A stretch of 64,000 nucleotides of DNA from NCBI GenBank assembly GCA_963969345.1, contig OZ017766.1:4464001-4528000 (forward strand). Reading direction: 5' to 3'. A model generated the notes under the pieces. That model searched no databases. It was not told where the DNA came from and saw only the letters and a program-made list of their open reading frames with translations. This DNA comes from Turbatrix aceti (lineage: Eukaryota; Nematoda; Chromadorea; Rhabditida; Panagrolaimidae). Below are positions 22,148 through 33,094 of the stretch, one piece after another (position 1 is the stretch's first letter; every line of letters starts with the position of its first letter). The position numbers and the translations under genes are program-made.

Positions 22148-25100
22148 ATGACTAACTGCGAAACTCTCATCGCTGATCTCCATGCTCAGCTGTCGATCAA
22201 GGGCGTCAAACCCGGTCAGGTGAAGCTCGGTGACGATCCTGGCCTTGCCGTAGACCTGCTCTCCGCCTTCGACATCCAGGGCGACGACAATGGCGTCAGC
22301 TACACCGACACTATCCGTCAGATTGCCGAATCCGTATGTTTTCTTGCACTCGATGGCTGTTTTATGCTGATGTGTGTGTTTTCAGAGGTTTCCATCCGAG
22401 TTTAACAGGTGCGAATACGTGGCCTGTGGCAGCGAGGAGAAAGCCACTTCTGGACGGCTCATCAAGCTCAAAACACGGCTGTACTACAAGCAGCTCAAGT
22501 TCAATCTGTTGCGGGAGGAGACTGAAGGGTATTCAAAGACGATCGCGGAGTTGTTTTCTGGGGACAAGTACAACGATCCCGCGCGGACGCTTTCCAGGCT
22601 CCAGAAACTCATCGGTTGGTTTTTCATCTTTTTTGTGACATTGTAACAGTTTTTTTTAGGCCAATTCAACCTGGACCCAAATCGGGTGGTCGACATTGTG
22701 CTGGACTGCTTCGAGGCGAGTCCCGAACACGCAACGTACTACAATGGTGTGCTCGAAGCGCTGCAGGTGAACCGCGACGATTTATCTGACATTCTCAAAC
22801 GCAAGTTTGTCTACCAAGAAGTAAGTGTCTTTTTGCCATTTTGTTCTGGGTCATTTTTTTTTTGCAGAAGGTAGAAGGCTCGGCGTTTCCGATGTGCAAG
22901 CTCGCAGCTGTTTTCTGTGAAAGTGGCCTCATCGACACGGCTTCCTTGTTCGCTTTCGTGAGTTTTTTTTCAAAAATAAAAATCAATGATTTGATTTTTT
23001 TGTACTCAGATAGAACCCCAGCAATCAGAAATCAAAAATCTCGTAAAGAGACACATTGAACTCGTCAAAGCGCGTTCAAAGAAGGCAGAAGTGGTCATCA
23101 CGGTGACGACAGTCGGAGACGTTGTCATGTCAGATGTCGAAGATGACTCGAAAACCGCTGCTGTCGTGCAGCCCTTTTACATGGCTCTGGGATCGCAGCT
23201 CGCTGAGGATGCCAAATTAGCTGACAATTTTTATGACGACGTGAGTTTTTTTTTTGAAGTTGAATTTTGAACGGTGATGTATTTTTTTGTTATTTTCAGA
23301 ATATCACGTTTTCCAAAAACATGAAACTGGGCTTGATTTGCGCGCTCTTGGAACGCGGATCCTGGGATGCGGTTCAGCCGCTGCTTGTGAGGGTTCCGGC
23401 TTTCGCTGCTGTCCATCTTTCGTATGTTTTATGTTTTTTTGCCTTACAGTTAAATTTTTGGTAAAAAGTTGATTTTACTATTTTCAAGCTAAATTTCATG
23501 TATAATTTCCAAAATTTTCCCCGGACGTTTGTAATTTTTTGTGAGTACCGGTTTCACCTGTTTTTTGCAGTCCGAGGATACAGAAGGCGATTGCGACGCT
23601 CATCGACCACTCGATCCGGCACCTGCACGATCTGCATTGCAACGATAAATTTCAAATCCTCGCCACCACCGATTCGACTTCATCGTCAGACCAGCAGCAG
23701 CTCGTGCCGTCGGTGCAGACGTGGGCTGAATTCGTAGAAAAGACGGTGCCCATGATCTCCCAGCTGGGCCCGTACATTGCCGTGGATCTGCCGACTGCGT
23801 TCAAACTGCTCCGGGTGGTGATTGCTTTTTTCAAAAACTACCTCGCTGACAACAAAGACCTCGAGGCTGCCCTGATCGGCGTCGTCGACCAGTGCCTGCT
23901 CCCGGCACTCAGCCTCCTCGACTGCAACTACGCGTACAGCGACGAACTCTGGGGCCTCATGAGCCTCTTTCCATATCAGCTGAGATTCTGGCTGTACAAC
24001 AACTGGCGGGGCATTCATACGACCCGTTTTCTCGAAGTCCAGCGGGCCATGGTCAGCGGAAGGACCAAATACTCGCTCAAGAGACTCAGCAAGGACACTG
24101 TCAAGCTGATTGGCCGGCAGCTCGGCAAGCTGGCTCACATTCATCCCTTTGCGGTGTTTAGCTATCTGCTGGGGCAAGTTCAGGTTGGTTACGGGTTTTC
24201 TGAAGGGTAAAAAATGGCGCGGCTTTTAGGACACATATGGGGTTATGTTTTTGTTTGTTTGCGAACATTTCTAAATTTTTTGAACAAGTAAAACGAACAA
24301 ATTTGGCCAATTTTGGTCGCAAAATTTTTTTTTGTGAAAACGGCAAAAAAACTTTGAAAAGCGTAGGAAAACTGTTACAAAAGAAGATTTTTACCTAAAT
24401 GAACAAAATTCGGCCCAACCAGTAAAAAAAACGTTTGATGTTCGTTTGTGTTTGTTCGCGAACGTGGAAAAAATTGTTCATGTTCGTTTGTTTTTGCGAA
24501 CAAAATTTGCGAAACGTTCATGTTTTTTCATAAACAAAAAATCGAGTGTTTACCCATTTTATGATGACTCAAAAAATAAATGGGTCGATTTTAGGTATAC
24601 GTCAACCTGATCCTGCCGGTCGTGGATTCCCTCCGATTCTTGTCCCAGCTAGAACTCGACGTGCTGACGTTTACGATCATCGATACCCTCGCTTCACCCG
24701 ACAAGGGTCACCTCAAGACGGACGATGGATCGCTAAGCATGTGGGTGGTCGCGCTGTCGACGTTCATCGGGGCTTTTTATCGAAAGTACCCCTCCGATCT
24801 GACCGCGATGCTGCAATTCATCGTCAACGAGCTCCGGGACGGCAACAGCACGCACCTGCTCATCCTGCGAGAAGTCGTCTCAAACATGTCCGGCATCGAT
24901 GTAAACGCGAATCTCACGGAGGACGGAGTACACGCTCTGGCTGGCGGCGAGCTTCTCAAGCAGGAAATCTTCCACACAGCCGCCGTGAGGTCTTCCAAGC
25001 GTCTGTCAAATCGGCTCAAAGAGGCGCTCTCCCAGGACGACATTCTGCCGGCACTCTTCATTCTCATGGCCCAGCACAAGGAGCGAATCGTGCACGTTGA

Positions 25101-26687
25101 CGCCAAGGAATTGCCTCTCAAGCTGACAGGCCAATTTCTGGATGCGTGTCGAGACACTTTCATCCAGTTCAACAATTTTCTGCAGTTTGCGTTCAAGCCG
25201 GAGGACCTCCAAAAGATTCTGCCGGGGGTCACGGACCTCATTCAGAAGTACCACCTGCCCATCGAAGCTGTTATGCACTTTTGGAGGGAAAGCCTGATGC
25301 GGGACGTTGTGGTGAGTCTTTTTTTGGGGGTTCGATGGATTTTGAGGGGGTTTTTTCAGTCGACGTGGAAGGACAACCTGCGAAAACTCCGGGGCACCGA
25401 AGAAGAAAAAGTAGACGACAGACAGTCGCTGTTGCTCTTCATCGAGGGCCTCCAGGGCGTTCTGACCGGCTTGGAGGGCTCGTTGAAGACTGTTCACGGC
25501 GAGAATTTCTTCACGGATCTCGAGCCTCGGCTGTACGCTGTCTTTTGGCTGCTGGACCTCGGAGACCTGCAGCTGCCGTCTGCGCTCTACGAAAAGCAGA
25601 TCACGAAGCTCAAAGTCGACCGAGCAGAGGCGCACGAGACTTCGACCCGGCGGAAGCAGAAGGAAGACAAGACGGCCGCGTTGGAGCGAAAGCTGAAGGA
25701 GGAATTCCGCTTCAGGCAGCAGCACATTGAGAATATCCACGCCGCACTCGCGCAGCAGGTTTCGAATCTTTTTCCCTCGACTCAAGGTTGGTTTGGGGGC
25801 CGAAAGGGGTTTTTATTACAGGTATTTTGTCAGGTGGCATTTTGGAAAATTGTCATAGAATTTTACCCAATTACGATCGCCTAAAGTCGTTTTTTGCCAT
25901 TTTTTTAAATTTTAAAAATTTTTGGGATTTTTCAGTGCGCTTCAGCCCAATGAACCGTTTCCTGCAAACATGCGTCTTCCGACGTGCCATGTTCTCCGAA
26001 GTGGACGCGGTGTACTGCGCCAAGTTCCTCGAGCTCCTGCATTCCCTCAAAACGCACAACATCCAGACGCTCCTCTTTCTCGATCGGATCTTCTGCGACG
26101 CTGTGCTTTTCTTCACGGGCCTCACCGAGACGGAAAGTCACTCGCTGGGCACGTTCTACCGCGATCTCCTCGCGATGGCGCTCCGCTGGCACGACAGCAC
26201 CGCGGTCTACGAACGGGAGTGCGTCGGCTTCCCGATGTACATCCGGCCGTCGACGGAGGAGGGCGAGCTCAGCAGCAACCCCACCTACGACGAGTACCGC
26301 TCCATCTGCTACAAATGGCACTTCCGTCTGACCAAGACGTTCGATGCGATGCTCGGCGCTTCGTACGTTTCGCGTAGGAACGCGCTGATCATTCTGACGA
26401 AGGTGCAGTCCTTCTTCCCGGCAGTCCAGGGACACTTTGACACACTGCTCAAGGCCGTCGAAAAGTGCCAGGAGGAGGAGAAGAACAACAGACGCGATAT
26501 CAGCCTCATGGCGGCGTCGTACGCGACGCAACTGAAGAAAAGACAGCCTGCGATGGTGTCTACGGGCCAGTTCTACACGCCGAAGACGTCGAACACCGAA
26601 CGGGCTGCGAGGAAGAAAATTACGATCTCCACCAAAGATGCGGATGAGCCGCCCCCGAAGAAGGCGGCGATGCGCGGCAGGCACTGA
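22148..26687 (+). CDS. thoc-2: THO complex subunit 2 (THOC2)
   Basis: Ten exons: 22148-22333, 22386-22614, 22660-22820, 22868-22957, 23010-23240, 23300-23421, 23571-24183, 24595-25311, 25360-25786 and 25936-26687, about 1175 residues. THOC2 is the large scaffold of the THO/TREX complex, which couples transcription to mRNA export in the nucleus. Family hallmarks along the length: TRLYYKQLKFNLLREETEGY, FNLDPNRVVDIVLD, SLLDCNYAYSDELWGLM followed by FPYQ, GRQLGKLAHIHPF, FYRKYPSDLTAMLQ, FRRAMFSEVDAVYCAKFLEL and CYKWHFRLTKTF. The C-terminus is short and basic (PPKKAAMRGRH), without the long charged tail of vertebrate THOC2. Three introns start with GTTGGT (22615, 24184, 25787), each confirmed by phase and homology. 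Intron 24184-24594 carries a foldback repeat. Confidence 0.96.
24227..24545. repeat. Foldback repeat rich in GTTCGCGAAC/GTTTGCGAAC inside a THOC2 intron
   Basis: The 411-base intron contains several copies of a self-complementary motif of the type TGTTCGTTTG...CGAACAAA, including GTTTGTTTGCGAAC near 24252 and a cluster at about 24435-24525 (TTCGCGAACG, then TTTTTGCGAACAAAA). The same words recur at 26861-27260, 51235-51350, 55785-55820 and 56905-56950, so this is one member of an interspersed family. Confidence 0.7.
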
Positions 26688-27926
26688 CGCGGGCCGGGCA
26701 CTGTTTTTTGTTTGTTTTTGTTTTTTGTTGAAGTGTGTGTGTTTGTGTGCGTCAGAGTTAGCATAAATGACAACTGTACAGAAGGTGATTTGCAGCGGGT
26801 GGCAAGTTGCTGGAATCGGCCGCACGCGCTCAGGCAACCTTTGTTTCCGGTGTATTTTTAGAACAGCCGTTTTTTTAGAACAGATCGAACGTTTTTCGCG
26901 TTCGTTCGCGAACAAATTTGTTTTTTCCTGTGCGTGTTCGTTTGCGAACAAAATTTTTTGAACAGAAATGGAACAAAATTAGGGCAAACTTAAGATTTTG
27001 CTAAAATTAGTTTTTTTGACAAAAAAACGGCAAATAACGATAATCAACTTTAGCCAAGAAAAATTGTAGGAACTCTGTTATCCAAAACGAAAAAACATGG
27101 ACTGCCCAATTTTTTGTTTTTTAACTCGGGAAAATAATATTTTACACAATTCAGAATTCGTTCGCGAACACGGTCAAAAATGTTCGCATTCGTTTGATTT
27201 ATCGAACAAAATTATCAAATATGTGTAGCTGTTCGCAAACAAAAAAACGGCTTTTCGTCCATTCCTGGTGTCTGCATACAAATTTTTTAAATTGTTTTTA
27301 GATACTTATGGAGAGTGCAATGCCCCCAGATTGTTCTTCACCCATGCATGCTCCATCGACCTCCAGACTTCCCGAATGCCCTTCTTCATCATCGTTCACC
27401 ATGCCTTTTTCACCCACCAAAAAAATGTTGTTTTTGAGTGAATGAAAATCTGTTCTTTCTGCCCTCGCCCTCGGGCATTGTTGTGTTGACTACTAATCCG
27501 CAGTGATGGTGGTGGTGGTGCAGGATGGGCTGCTGCTTGCATTTTTTTGTTTTTACGTTGTTTGTGCACCGGCAGACGCGGCCCCGGCTGCTGTCAAGCG
27601 GGTCGTTCGATCGATGACTCCCTCCCGACGAGGCAATTTTGCCGGCTGCGTTTTCTTGATCGAAATCGGGAATCGAGTGTTTTCGGGACTGCCAGCTGCC
27701 GCCTACTCACAAACTAGTGTGGGCGGCTTGGCCTGGCTTTACAGCGGGGCCCGGTCGCTGCAGCCTGGGGCGATCACCGCTGCGGCTGCTGCTGCTGCTG
27801 CTGCTGCCAGCGGCTGTGCCCTAGCCGCCCCCTGCGTGCGTCCGGCCGCGCCGAGATCCACCGCTGCCTCAGCGGATGATCCGAGAGAGTCATTTGTTCG
27901 ACGCTCCTCCGTACTTGCAGTCGACC
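26688..27926. other. Intergenic between THOC2 and troponin I
   Basis: It holds the THOC2 3' end, an interspersed foldback repeat (26861-27260), and the upstream region of a muscle gene. A short GT-rich run lies near 26735-26752. Near 27784-27808 is a GCT/CTG run of about eight units, within GC-rich sequence that probably belongs to the troponin I promoter or leader. No coding exon is supported. Confidence 0.55.
26861..27260. repeat. MITE-like foldback element with inverted ends
   Basis: The left end reads GAACAGCCGTTTTTTT and the right end AAAAAAACGGCTTTTCG, an imperfect inverted pair about 390 bases apart. Inside are GTTCGTTCGCGAACAAA, GTTCGTTTGCGAACAAAA, TTCGTTCGCGAACACGG and GTTCGCAAACAAA, themselves mutually inverted. 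There is no open frame of note, so a non-autonomous element is the simplest reading. I could not define a target-site duplication. Confidence 0.65.
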
Positions 27927-29066
27927 ATGTCAGAATTTCCCGAAAGGTACGTTGCTCGGATTTTGTCCTTTTTTGATTGTTTTTAATCACTTTTTTTTGT
28001 TTATAGCTTTGACGACGAAATCCGCTACGGCGGCGCGTGTGCCGACGATGAAAAGTCCGAGGCTCAGCGCAAAGCCGAAGAGCGCGAGGCCAAGAAGGCC
28101 GAGGTGCGCAAGCGCCTCGAGGAGGCCGGCAGCAAGAAGAAGGCCAAGAAGGGCTTCCTCACGCCAGAGCGTAAGAAGAAGCTCCGCAAGCTGCTCATGA
28201 TGAAGGCCGCCGAAGACCTCAAGCAGCAGCAGCTCAAGCGCGAACAGGAGCGCCAGACCGCCCTCGCCTCCCGCATCCCCAAGCTCCCAGAGCTCGACAA
28301 CATCAACGACAAGGACGCTCTCGAGAAGATCTACAACGAGTTCTTCGACAAACTCGTGGCGCTCGAAGGCGAGAAGTTTGATATCAACGCTCTCGTCGCT
28401 GCCAAGGACGCTGAGGTTTGCTTTTTTTTCGTTTAAGCGTATATTTTTACTTGTTCATTATTTTTTGAGAATTTCAAAAAAATGTGTTTTTAGCTGTCTT
28501 TTTTTTGATTTTTTTTAATGTGATTGAATTTGTTTTTTTTGCTCAATTTTAACCCTGATTTTCCAGATCAACGAGCTGACCATCGCCGTCAACGACCTCC
28601 GAGGCAAATTGTAAGTCCACATTTTCTGCCTTCCGAAAACGAACCAAAAATTGATCTTGTTGTTCTTGTTTTTCAGCGTGAAACCCGCCCTCAAGAAGGT
28701 GTCCAAGTACGACAACAAGTTCAAGAAGATGGTGGAGAACAACAAGCAAGCGGGCGCCGAGAAGCAAGATTTCCGATCGCAGCTGAAGGTCGTCAAGAAG
28801 GACACCCACCTCGACGACCTCGTCAAGTCCAAGAACAAGGAAAAGCCGGAGTGGTCCAACAAGAACAAGGACAAGCCCGCCGAGAAGCCCAAGACCGAGG
28901 AAGCCCCGGCCGAAGAGGCCCCGCCTGCCGAAGAGGCGCCGGCTGAAGAAGCTCCCGCCGAAGAAGGTGAGTGACCGTGGATGCTTTTCTTATTTAAATT
29001 TAAATCTTATTTTCAGAAGAGGAAGAAGAAGGCGAGGAAGAAGAAGAAGAAGAGGAAGAAGAATAA
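27927..29066 (+). CDS. unc-27: Troponin I (UNC-27/TNI type)
   Basis: Five exons: 27927-27946, 28007-28415, 28567-28610, 28677-28966 and 29017-29066, about 270 residues. Troponin I is the inhibitory subunit of the thin-filament calcium switch in body-wall muscle. The protein begins with a tiny 20-nt coding exon, as is common in muscle genes. It then matches nematode troponin I closely: [60 protein letters not shown] and [13 protein letters not shown]. The C-terminus is an extended acidic tail: alanine/proline/glutamate repeats (APAEEAP), then a final exon that is almost pure glutamate. The tail makes it somewhat longer than the roughly 240-250 residues usual for nematodes. It converges on a ZP gene, with about 160 bases between stops. 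Confidence 0.96.
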
Positions 29067-29228
29067 ACCACCCCCGCTTTTTCTTTCTTTGTTCTTTACA
29101 GCTCGTTCATTTCCTTTCCTTTCTACGCCCCAACCAACGCCTTGTCCTAATTTTTTAAATGTGTTTATTCCCGCGCTGTTAATCAATCGATGCCGACGCT
29201 TTTGAACACGTGATAAATGAGTGACGCA

Positions 29229-29989
29229 TCAGGAAGGGGGCTGGCCGGGTCTGGAGCACAGGGGTCGTCTGCAGAAGCTGTCCACCTTGACGAGGTACTT
29301 GAGCGAGCACCGGAACATGATCGAGGGCTGGTCGATGTCGACGAGGAACGCGGCCGCCCGGAGGCCGGCTTCGGTGTCGGAGGGGTACTGCATGTTGGGC
29401 GTGAGCTCGGGAAAGACCGCGCAGCCGAACTCGTCGATGATTTCGACCCGCTTAGCGCGCGGAAGGCCGCTGCTCGAAATCGAGCAGCTATGGACCATGA
29501 TGCAGTACAGCCCGGCCGTTGGCAGACAGGACCACCGGTGGTACAGGACGTCGCCCACTGACACGGACCTGAAAGAGTTGTCTGTAAAGGGTGCGCGACA
29601 AGAAAAAAACATCTGAACGCCCCAAAAAAAAGAATCCAGTTTCCCATGGCCAAATGCGGTCTAAACATGTTTTGTTCTCTTGAAACTTCTAAAATTATGA
29701 CAATCGCCAGGTTTTTAGCCAATAACACAGTTTAGTCAAGGTCGGCGAAAAAGTGAAATGAACTTTTGACCTTAATTTGCGAATCGCGAAATGCGACGAA
29801 TCGATAGAATTGAACTCACCTTGCCACAGGCAGTCCATCTCTATGCTCTTCGCGGACGGTATAATTGCAGACAGGAGGCTCGAATTTGGCCAACGGCAGC
29901 TCAGAGACCTGGATCTGTTTTTCTTCGAGACACCAAACTCCCGACAACAGGGCCAGCAGAGCGAACGCTGTTTTTTCGCAGAGTCGCAT
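29229..29989 (-). CDS. Small secreted ZP-C domain protein (cuticlin-like fragment)
   Basis: Two exons, 29989-29820 and 29568-29229, encode 169 residues. The start gives a clear signal peptide (MRLCEKTAFALLALLSGVWC). What follows is only the C-terminal half of a zona pellucida domain: CNYTVREEHRDGLPVAR, then VGDVLYHRWSC, GLYCIMVHSCSISS, VEIIDEFGCAVFPEL and FRCSLKYLV. Cuticlins and related nematode ZP proteins normally carry ZP-N plus ZP-C, a furin-type cleavage site and a membrane anchor. None of these is present here. The junction is in phase, and the signal peptide directly precedes the ZP-C part, so this looks like a complete short protein. A matrix or regulatory role is inference. Confidence 0.82.
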
Positions 29990-30698
29990 CGCCAGAGGAA
30001 ACGGTCAGACGTGTCTGCGGCGACGACAACGGATCGCTGATGTGGCTCGGTGGTGACGGCCGGCCGAATGCGCCTAAGGCGGGCGGGACGACCTTGGGCG
30101 CGCTGACGGTGCTGCTGCAGGCAAACCCGAACGCGAAATTCATTAGAGGTCTAAATACTGCACCTTTCTGACCGCCTGAGAACAGGGGCGTTCACTGCGG
30201 CCACTCGCGCCGTCGTGTTGACACTCGCGCCTCATGTAGCATAAACTGGCCGACCGTCAATTTGCAGGTGACCTCCACTCGGACCACTTGAGTAGTTTTC
30301 TTCCAAAAAAAGGCAGAATATGGTCTGCAGCCATGAAAAATCCACCGTGAGTGACCAACCGAGTCCAAAGAACCAGAGTCAAAACAAGCAAATAAACGAC
30401 AACGACAAAAAAAAACAAAAATCACGTTTGCAAAGTCAAAGCCAGATTAGATATTTACGTTTGAAACTGTCCGTCAATCGACGAGCGCGCAAGGAAGGCT
30501 GCTTTGCGGCAGACTCGCGGGAGCTGTCACCTGTCGATCACACCGCGCGGCTTGGCTTCCTGACCACGAGCGATTCTGACAGAAAGTGGAGTGAGCCTCC
30601 TCGTCGTCTTCGTCGTCGTCCCTGACCACCTACATTTCTAAATACATTTCCTGCTGCAAGCATCATCGCGATCGGTCAGTTCTCCTGTTCTGGTCATC
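29990..30698. other. Divergent promoter region
   Basis: It separates the ZP-C gene (minus) from the disordered-protein gene (plus). A run of CGTCGT units lies at about 30603-30617. No coding exon or RNA gene is visible. Confidence 0.5.
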
Positions 30699-32960
30699 AT
30701 GGCCCGTCGTCGCTACAACAAGGATTCGTACAGTGCACCTGTGGTCAGCATCACTGTCGATAATCACCAGAAACAACACGCTCCGCCGCCAAAGACTGCT
30801 CTGAATAACAACAACGGCGGCGACTACGCGGCTCATGCCACGAAAAATTATCAACTGGCTTTCAAAGGGTGAGTTTTTATTTTGATAAATGTTTTTTGGC
30901 CTGCTCATAATTTTTATCGCATCCAGAGTCTTATTTCGTTACCGTGTTTTGTGAATTGTACATGTTAAAAAAAATTTCAGCCAAAAACCGACATTTCCCG
31001 AAAGCTCGCCTTCGAGCAACGAATATGACTCTGATTTTCCCTACGAGATCGTAGACAACCGGCAACACATCCCCCAGCCCCCCTACGGCTCCCGGCCGGC
31101 ATTTAGAGGCTACGGCAACGACGAGAGCGACGAGGAAGACGCCCAGCAACGCCGCCTCGATCACCTGGCGTCGTTCAAGACCGCTCTCAACAACCACCCG
31201 CTGGTCATCAAGCAGCAACAGCAGCAGCAGCTCCAAGCCGCCATCGAGAACAACAACGTGAAATTTTCCAAAAACGTAGGCAACGAAGTCGTCCAAAGCA
31301 AGACAAATAACGGCGGCAGCGCTTTTGAGAAGTTCCAAAAAATGCAGCGACCCATGCAGGCGCCGAAGCAGCCTTCCTGGAGCCAGAAACAGAGCCCGGA
31401 TGAAAATACGGCGCCTTCAAACGCGAAGAAGGTTCCTACGAAGAGATTTCAGGTGAGATTGAAGGAGAAGGAAAGCCTTGAAAAAGACAAGCCCCGGCCG
31501 ACGGAGACCCAGTCTCGACTCTTTGCCTCCGTGTCTTTCGGACCCCCCGCACCACCACCGCCGGCCGCAGCCAGCTCGAAGGTGAAATCGGCGGTTAACC
31601 AGATCAACAGCGCCCCGGTCCTGCCACGAAGCGCTGTACGGGCACCGAAGTCGGCGGACATCTCGATAGACGACCTCCCCCCTCCACCCACGACTTCACC
31701 CTATCAAATCACCGATGAACCCCTCTCAAGGGAGGAAGAGATGCTGCTCACGTTTCTCAAGCACAACAACCACATCATTGACCACCTGGGAATCTCGATG
31801 CCGTCATCGCTGCTCTCGCGCATGTCGCAGCTGCCTTCGCGACTCGTCGTGCTCAGGGACGCGCACGAGCTGGCCAAACAGCATCGTCGTGCTCTGCGGA
31901 AGCCAATCAAGCGCCTAAAGACCAAGAAAGCCAGGTACACGATCAGCAACGTCACTCTGCAGCGAGTTGTGAGCATGAAAGGGGGCCAGAAACCTCCACT
32001 TTGGGCTCGAAAGTCGCTTAGTTCCCCGGAACCGTCGCCGCCAGCGCCGATTGTCGTCTACGGAGGAGTTAAGTCTCCAGCTTCGGAAGACGAGCCTATT
32101 TACCAGGAATCAAAGCCCTTTGCATCCCACCACCATCAACATCAACAACAGCAGCAGACCAAGCCGGGACCGGGGCAGTTCATCAAGCGGAGCAGTATGC
32201 CAAAAAAGATGCCAGCGCACTACCCGGCTCCTGCCAGGGCCCGAGTCGGCACAGAATCGCGAATTGCAGCCGAGATCAAGAATCTGAGGGAGCGGGAAGA
32301 CGAACTAAAACGGTCCCGGGCTGAAATGGGTCTGCCAACCGTGGATGCCGTCATCGACCAGTGGCGCCGGCAGGAGCAGATCACGGCGTTCCGGCCGCTC
32401 CGAGAGGCGCGCAGCTTCAACCATCTCAAAATCAGCGTCAACGATAACGACGGAGCGAGCGCGACCGACGACGACTCCGTGCACACGGGATCGGCCAAGG
32501 GCTGGTCCCAGCTCGGCACTGGGTATCCCATGACGAAATCCGAGAGTTTCCACAACCTCCACCAGCATCAGACGACGTTCACGCTTTGCATGTCTCCGCC
32601 GCAGGAGCCAAGGGTGCAGGCACGGAGCAGCAAAAATATTGGAGGACAGGCGACTGCTGGAAGACTCGCGCCGCCTCAACAAACCGAGTCCAGCTGGGCT
32701 GAGAAGGTGGGTCAGAAGGACATTTTTTTTGCACAGATTGAAAATGGGCAAGGGAGCAGTTCTGTTGGCCGCAGGGGGTGTTTTTTACTTCAGAGCGCGT
32801 AGTGCAAATCTGGCCTGAGTGCCAACTGAGGGGGCAGACGCATTCGGCCCGCTGCATCTGAACAATGGAGTTTTTGCAGTCAATGGCATTCAACCAGCGC
32901 ATGCAGAGCCGCGCTGTCAACTTCTTTGGCTCCAACAACGACCCTCTTTCGTACCACTGA
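30699..32960 (+). CDS. Large disordered protein with an AKAP2/phostensin-like helical motif
   Basis: Three exons, 30699-30868, 30981-32706 and 32880-32960, about 658 residues. I do not recognise an orthologue. Most of the chain is low complexity: asparagine-rich (TALNNNNGG), glutamine runs (KQQQQQQLQ), histidine/glutamine runs (HHHQHQQQQQ) and proline stretches (PPAPPPPAAA, DLPPPPTTSP). Two parts look folded. One is a helical segment at about residues 235-300 (EEEMLLTFLKHNN, LLSRMSQLPSRLVVL), followed by basic KPIKRLKTKKARY. The other, at about 478-518, reads IAAEIKNLREREDELKRSRA, which resembles the conserved C-terminal helix of the MISP, phostensin and AKAP2 group. A cytoskeletal or phosphatase-1 adaptor role is a weak inference from that resemblance. 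The last exon ends NNDPLSYH. It converges on the NMU-type receptor. Confidence 0.78.
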
Positions 32961-33041
32961 CGCTGATGTCCTCTTCGGTAAAATATACATAATTAGTAAG
33001 TTTATATGCTTTGCAAAGGTGCGCAAGTCATCTGCACGAAC

Positions 33042-33062
33042 GAAATAAATAAATAAATAAAA
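33042..33062. repeat. AAAT tetranucleotide run containing AATAAA signals
   Basis: Four to five AAAT units lie between two convergent genes, about 85 bases past the stop of the plus-strand gene. Several overlapping AATAAA hexamers are created, so it probably serves as the polyadenylation signal of that gene. Confidence 0.55.
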
Positions 33063-33094
33063 TGTACACAAAAAGAGAAGACGCGTCTAATTAG

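Noticed and set aside
25932..26951. Minus-strand open frame of 339 codons
   Set aside because: Antisense to the last THOC2 exon, which matches its family along its length.
26861..27260. Autonomous transposon
   Set aside because: Inverted ends are present but no transposase-like frame; kept as a repeat.
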